NCBI RefSeq assembly: GCF_900112065.1
Contig: NZ_FOKE01000005.1
Coordinates: forward strand, 372,001-436,000
Direction: 5' to 3'
DNA from: Cohnella sp. OV330
GTDB lineage: Bacteria; Bacillota; Bacilli; Paenibacillales; Paenibacillaceae
Length of the DNA stretch: 64,000 nucleotides
A model generated the notes under the pieces. It had not been told where the DNA came from. It ran no database searches and saw only the letters and a program-made list of their open reading frames with translations. Below are positions 62,304-64,000 of this stretch, in pieces; position 1 is the first letter of the stretch; every line of letters begins with the position of its first letter. A program made the position numbers and the translations under genes.

Positions 62304-62954
62304 CTAACCCTTCGCAACCTCGTCCGCAAATGCCCGCGCGAGCTTCGCCAGCGCCTTGAAGTCGCCGTCCGCGACGAGCTTCTTGTCCACCAGATTGCCG
62401 CCCAGGCCGACGGCTACGGCGCCGGCGTCCAGCACGGACCGGATGTTCTGCAGGTTCACGCCGCCGGTCGCCACCATCGGGATGTGGTTCAGCGGCGCAC
62501 GGATCTCCTTGAGGTAACCGACGCCGAGACTCCCGAGCGGGAATACTTTGACGGCGGATGCGCCGGCCTTGTACGCCGTCACGATCTCGGTCGGCGTCAT
62601 CGTGCCCGGCCATACCTCGATGCCTTGTTCGACGCCGAATTGAACGACCTCAAGATCGAGGTTCGGCGAGATGATGTACTCCGCGCCCGCCGCGGCCGCT
62701 TCCTTGGCCTGACCCAGATCGAGCACCGTGCCGGCGCCGATCCGCATGCGGCCCTCGTAGCGCTCGCGGAACCGCGAGATCATGCCGAGCGCGCCGTCGG
62801 TGTTCAGCGTCACTTCGAGGAAGACGACGCCTCCCTCGGCCAGCGCTTCGGCGGTCGCGTCTCCCTTGTCCTCCGGTATGCCGCGGATAATGGCGACGAT
62901 CTTGCTCGCCGCCAGCGACTTCATCAGCTCGCTCTGCTCTCTGCCCGTCGTCAT
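62304..62954 (-). CDS. eda: KDPG/KHG aldolase family protein
   Basis: This 216-residue class I aldolase barrel carries E47 (FLEVTL), R-x-G-A-G-T (RIGAGTV) and the Schiff-base lysine K136 (SAVKVFPL). The usual reaction is cleavage of 2-keto-3-deoxy-6-phosphogluconate to pyruvate and glyceraldehyde-3-phosphate, or of related keto-deoxy acids. ATG at 62954 overlaps the kduD stop by four bases (ATGA). With kduD and a DeoR regulator it forms a uronate or KDG-degradation unit. No kinase gene is seen here. Confidence 0.9.
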   Translation of the reverse strand: MTTGREQSELMKSLAASKIVAIIRGIPEDKGDATAEALAEGGVVFLEVTLNTDGALGMISRFRERYEGRMRIGAGTVLDLGQAKEAAAAGAEYIISPNLDLEVVQFGVEQGIEVWPGTMTPTEIVTAYKAGASAVKVFPLGSLGVGYLKEIRAPLNHIPMVATGGVNLQNIRSVLDAGAVAVGLGGNLVDKKLVADGDFKALAKLARAFADEVAKG

Positions 62955-63700
62955 CGCGCCAGCCAACCTCCGTCCACGCACAGCACATGGCCGTTCAGAT
63001 AGTCGGACGCGGAAGAGGCGAGAAACACGACCGGCCCCTTCATGTCCTCAGGCTGCCCCCAGCGGCCTGCCGGGATACGGTCCGTAATCGACTGATAGCG
63101 TGCTTGGTCCGCGACGATCGGCGCCGTGTTGTTGGTCGTCATGTAGCCGGGCGCGATCGCGTTGACCTGGATGCCCTTGCTCGCCCATTCGTTGGCAAGC
63201 GCTTTGGTGATGCCTGCGACGCCATGCTTGCTCGCCGTGTAGCCGGGCACGTTGATGCCGCCCTGGAACGTCAGCATCGACGCGATATTGACGATCTTCC
63301 CGCTGCCGCGCGCGATCATATGACGGCCGGCCAGCTGGCTGAGGAAGAAGACCGAGTTCAAGTTCAGATCGATGACGTCGAACCAGTCCTTGGCCGCGTG
63401 ATTCGCGGCCGGCGTGCGCCGGATCGTGCCCGCGTTGTTCACGAGAATATCGACGCCGCCGAAAAAGGCCAGCGCCTTCCCGAACACGCCTTCCAGCCCG
63501 TCAAGATCGCTCAGATTCGCGGAGATCTGCTCGATCGTCCCGCCCGCCTCGCGGACGGCCGCCACGGTCGCATCGCAATTGGAAGACGCGACCGCGACGA
63601 TCTTGGCGCCCGCTTCCGCGAGCCCGATCGCCATCGCCTGGCCCAGTCCGCCGGAAGCGCCGGTGACGAGCGCCGTCTTGCCGGTTAAATCGAACAACAT
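62951..63700 (-). CDS. kduD: 2-dehydro-3-deoxy-D-gluconate 5-dehydrogenase-like SDR
   Basis: This 249-residue SDR begins with FDLTGKTALVTGASGGLG, carries NNAGTIRR (the KduD-like stretch after the Asn motif) and has Y-T-A-S-K as the catalytic motif. The usual role is interconversion of 2-keto-3-deoxygluconate and the 5-keto-4-deoxyuronate product of pectin and uronate breakdown. Start at 63700 follows GGAAGGA; the upstream extension overlaps the deoR gene end. It is translationally coupled to eda. Confidence 0.88.
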   Translation of the reverse strand: MLFDLTGKTALVTGASGGLGQAMAIGLAEAGAKIVAVASSNCDATVAAVREAGGTIEQISANLSDLDGLEGVFGKALAFFGGVDILVNNAGTIRRTPAANHAAKDWFDVIDLNLNSVFFLSQLAGRHMIARGSGKIVNIASMLTFQGGINVPGYTASKHGVAGITKALANEWASKGIQVNAIAPGYMTTNNTAPIVADQARYQSITDRIPAGRWGQPEDMKGPVVFLASSASDYLNGHVLCVDGGWLAR

Positions 63701-63704
63701 GGCT

Positions 63705-64000
63705 CTATCCTTCCTTCTCTTGGTTAATAAGTAATCTGACGCCGGCTTGCCTGTATTGGGAAGCCAACTCGGGCGAAAGTCCGGCATCGGTGACGATGGC
63801 TTCGACCTCGGTCAGCTGCGCGAACGTGAACAGCGCGCCCTGCCCGAACTTGTGATGGTCCGCCGTCACGTAGGACAGCTGGGCCGTCTCGATGAGGGCG
63901 CGCTTCATCTCGCTGAATTCCCCCGTATAGATCGTGAAGCCGGAGTCCGGCTGAACCCCCGTCGCCGCGAGAAACGCCTTGCGGATATTCAGCTTGCGCA
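63705..64000 (-). CDS. DeoR family transcriptional regulator, C-terminal part, partial
   Basis: The frame runs open to the window edge, so the N-terminal helix-turn-helix is missing. The visible 98 residues match the DeoR/GlpR sugar-phosphate-binding end (SYVTADHHKFGQGALFTFAQLTEVEAIVTDAGL). Such repressors release DNA when a sugar phosphate binds. It ends four bases before the kduD start and is probably in the same unit. It should control uronate or KDG metabolism. Confidence 0.82.
   Translation of the reverse strand, partial: RKLNIRKAFLAATGVQPDSGFTIYTGEFSEMKRALIETAQLSYVTADHHKFGQGALFTFAQLTEVEAIVTDAGLSPELASQYRQAGVRLLINQEKEG

Noticed and set aside
62094..63002. 302-codon plus-strand frame
   Set aside because: It starts inside the 91-bp repeat and runs antisense to eda, without motifs.

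Overview
The window looks like the chromosome of a GC-rich, endospore-forming Firmicute of the Paenibacillus/Cohnella type. Evidence: a cortex-morphogenesis gene (cmpA, 36394-36531); the conserved block ydcC-like lipoprotein / alr / ndoAI / ndoA; a T-box leader on thrS; purine-rich Shine-Dalgarno sites with frequent TTG and GTG starts; and YesM/YesN-type two-component genes beside sugar ABC transporters. This assignment is inferred from gene content only. No rRNA, phage, IS element or true CRISPR array was seen.

Region 1 (1-31.8 kb) is a carbohydrate-catabolism island. A partial membrane-anchored regulator and a YolD-like gene lead to a plus-strand unit: IclR regulator, SDR dehydrogenase and FAH-family hydrolase. 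Facing it is an almost unbroken minus-strand series. Read in transcription order it holds: a GntR/FadR regulator with a clear promoter and operator; a GH106-like rhamnosidase, an SDR and a zinc dehydrogenase; a YesM-type kinase and YesN-type response regulator; an unusual TIM-barrel-like protein and a GH78 rhamnosidase; a sugar-binding lipoprotein and two permeases; a PIG-L deacetylase, a second TIM-barrel-like protein, a zinc dehydrogenase, an enolase-superfamily enzyme, an EamA transporter, an SGNH esterase, an SMP-30 lactonase, a trans-sulfuration-like PLP enzyme and a CtBP-like hydroxyacid dehydrogenase. The glycosidases lack signal peptides, so rhamnose-containing oligosaccharides are probably imported and then cut inside the cell. 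The dehydrogenase, lactonase, dehydratase and FAH genes would fit a non-phosphorylated deoxysugar-acid route ending in a diketo-acid hydrolase. That is an inference.

Region 2 (31.8-55.1 kb) is mostly housekeeping. It has tRNA-Glu/Lys/Leu and tRNA-Asn/Ser clusters, CorA, an FAD oxidoreductase, SprT, CmpA, Tex, TetR, NdoAI/NdoA, Alr, a YdcC-like lipoprotein, T-box/thrS and MarR. An AT-rich glycosyltransferase gene sits between two identical tRNA-Lys(CTT) genes. An ABC-F (Uup-like) ATPase, a stalk-domain protein, peptide deformylase and a 1209-residue nucleotide-translocase/HEAT/double cNMP-binding fusion follow.

Region 3 (55.1-64 kb) returns to sugar metabolism. It has two Gfo/Idh/MocA dehydrogenases around an AraC regulator, an M20 amidohydrolase, a chemoreceptor, and a DeoR-kduD-eda uronate unit cut by the window end.

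The items most worth pursuing are: the two proteins sharing an identically spaced DDD(I/L)R...CxCxxC signature (a candidate uncharacterised glycosidase-like family); the enolase-superfamily enzyme lacking one expected catalytic lysine; the 1209-residue fusion; palindromic operators at iclR and gntR; and several intergenic tandem repeats, one with CRISPR-like geometry that is not CRISPR.
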